From Chloroflexia bacterium (GTDB lineage Bacteria > Chloroflexota > Chloroflexia > Thermobaculales > Thermobaculaceae), in contig JACDAU010000538.1 of NCBI GenBank assembly GCA_013695265.1, positions 1 through 5,634 of the forward strand: a DNA stretch of 5,634 nucleotides, in the 5' to 3' direction. The first letter of the stretch is position 1, and each line of letters begins with the position of its first letter. A program made the position numbers and the translations under genes. Under the pieces are notes generated by a model, which saw only the letters and a list, made by a program, of their open reading frames with translations, did not search any database and was not told the DNA's origin. Positions 5,374-5,634 of the stretch are shown piece after piece.

Positions 5374-5411
5374 GCGGGCTGCGGCCCGCGGGCAGGCACG
5401 GAGACCTGCCC
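5374..5411. repeat. Back-to-back REP-like hairpins
   Basis: GCGGGC (5374-5379) pairs with GCCCGC (5384-5389) over a TGCG loop. Directly next to it GGGCAGG (5390-5396) pairs perfectly with CCTGCCC (5405-5411) around the loop CACGGAGA. The second unit has a degenerate relative at 5169-5190 and shares ACGGAGACCTG with the hairpin at 3051-3096. The intergenic placement and palindromic form fit a dispersed REP-type family. Confidence 0.5.
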
Positions 5412-5518
5412 CTACCCGGCTCAAGGGTGGCGCCCACCACTGTACGGGATGGGCACCCGTACCGACGGCTCCGGTCCGCGTGCGCGAATAATCCGCAATC
5501 CGGTTGAACCCCATTGCA

Positions 5519-5585
5519 TGTCATCCCGAACTCCGTGAGGGATCCGTACCCCCGACCACGGATTCCTCGCACGCTCGGACTGACA
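5519..5585. repeat. 67-base near-palindromic element with TGTCA/TGACA ends
   Basis: The left arm (5519-5547) and right arm (5558-5585) are imperfect inverted repeats around a 10-base centre. The outer tips TGTCA and TGACA pair perfectly. The inner blocks GAGGGATCCGT and ACGGATTCCTC pair with one wobble, and CCCGA pairs with TCGGA using another. The middle of the arms holds mismatches and an indel. It looks like an intergenic palindromic repeat or a very small MITE. No target-site duplication is obvious and it encodes nothing. Confidence 0.5.
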
Positions 5586-5634
5586 GAAGCACTTCCATTC
5601 AGCCGCAGTTGGTATGACAGGTGCGGTACTATTC

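Larger units (their letters stand above)
5156..5634. other. Gene-free right end rich in inverted repeats
   Basis: I see no convincing gene in these 479 bases. Apart from the separately listed elements, there are small perfect hairpins: TCGGT/ACCGA at 5239-5251, GCGGGC/GCCCGC at 5374-5389, GGTGG/CCACC near 5426-5438, and GTACGGG/CCCGTAC at 5442-5462. An open frame from GTG 5338 simply translates the repeats and lacks a good ribosome binding site. The last 20 bases contain an ATG at 5614 with only seven codons before the window ends and no clear site before it, so whether a gene begins there cannot be told. Confidence 0.55.

Noticed and set aside
5338..5538. 66-residue plus-strand frame (MSKKIEPPEW...)
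   Set aside because: Mostly a translation of the REP-like hairpins at 5374-5411 and 5442-5462, with no good ribosome binding site.
5374..5585. Palindrome cluster as a CRISPR array
   Set aside because: Units differ in sequence and spacing; there are no identical repeats with regular unique spacers and no cas gene.
5614..5634. Possible start of a new gene at ATG 5614
   Set aside because: Only seven codons are visible and no clear Shine-Dalgarno precedes it.

Overview
This is a GC-rich bacterial window with four well-supported genes, one probable small gene, one decayed gene tail, and intergenic spaces full of short hairpin repeats. The lineage cannot be fixed from sequence alone. High GC, a CAP protein with Ig-like repeats and REP-like hairpins between genes would suit Chloroflexota (perhaps Thermomicrobia), but this is a low-confidence inference.

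Left part (1-1049). A degraded reading frame (1-231) ends in a segment that resembles the C-terminal tip of a polymorphic toxin. Its stop overlaps the start of an acidic 131-residue protein (228-623) in an ATGA arrangement, so the pair may be a decayed toxin tail with an orphan immunity-type gene. Then come about 425 bases with no convincing gene: a coding-like fragment, two competing GC hairpins, a weak 45-codon ORF and a terminator-like hairpin.

Centre (1050-3033). A DUF427 gene on the minus strand (1050-1538) and a secreted CAP-domain protein on the plus strand (1786-3033) diverge from a 247-base control region. That region holds a 14-base-period direct repeat. The CAP protein has a signal peptide, one CAP domain and two Ig-like modules, so it probably works outside the cell.

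Right part (3034-5155). A compound hairpin follows the CAP gene. Four GTTA repeats spaced 11, 10 and 11 bases then resemble a Pho box and lie upstream of a glycerophosphodiester phosphodiesterase gene (3280-4068). If the box is real, phosphate starvation would switch on an enzyme that releases glycerol-3-phosphate from phospholipid debris. The next gene encodes an AAC(3)-type aminoglycoside acetyltransferase. Its conserved N-terminus extends upstream of the first canonical start codon, and the space before it holds two copies of a 31-base hairpin repeat.

Right end (5156-5634). No gene is visible. The stretch is packed with inverted repeats, including a REP-like hairpin with relatives elsewhere in the window and a 67-base near-palindrome with TGTCA/TGACA ends.
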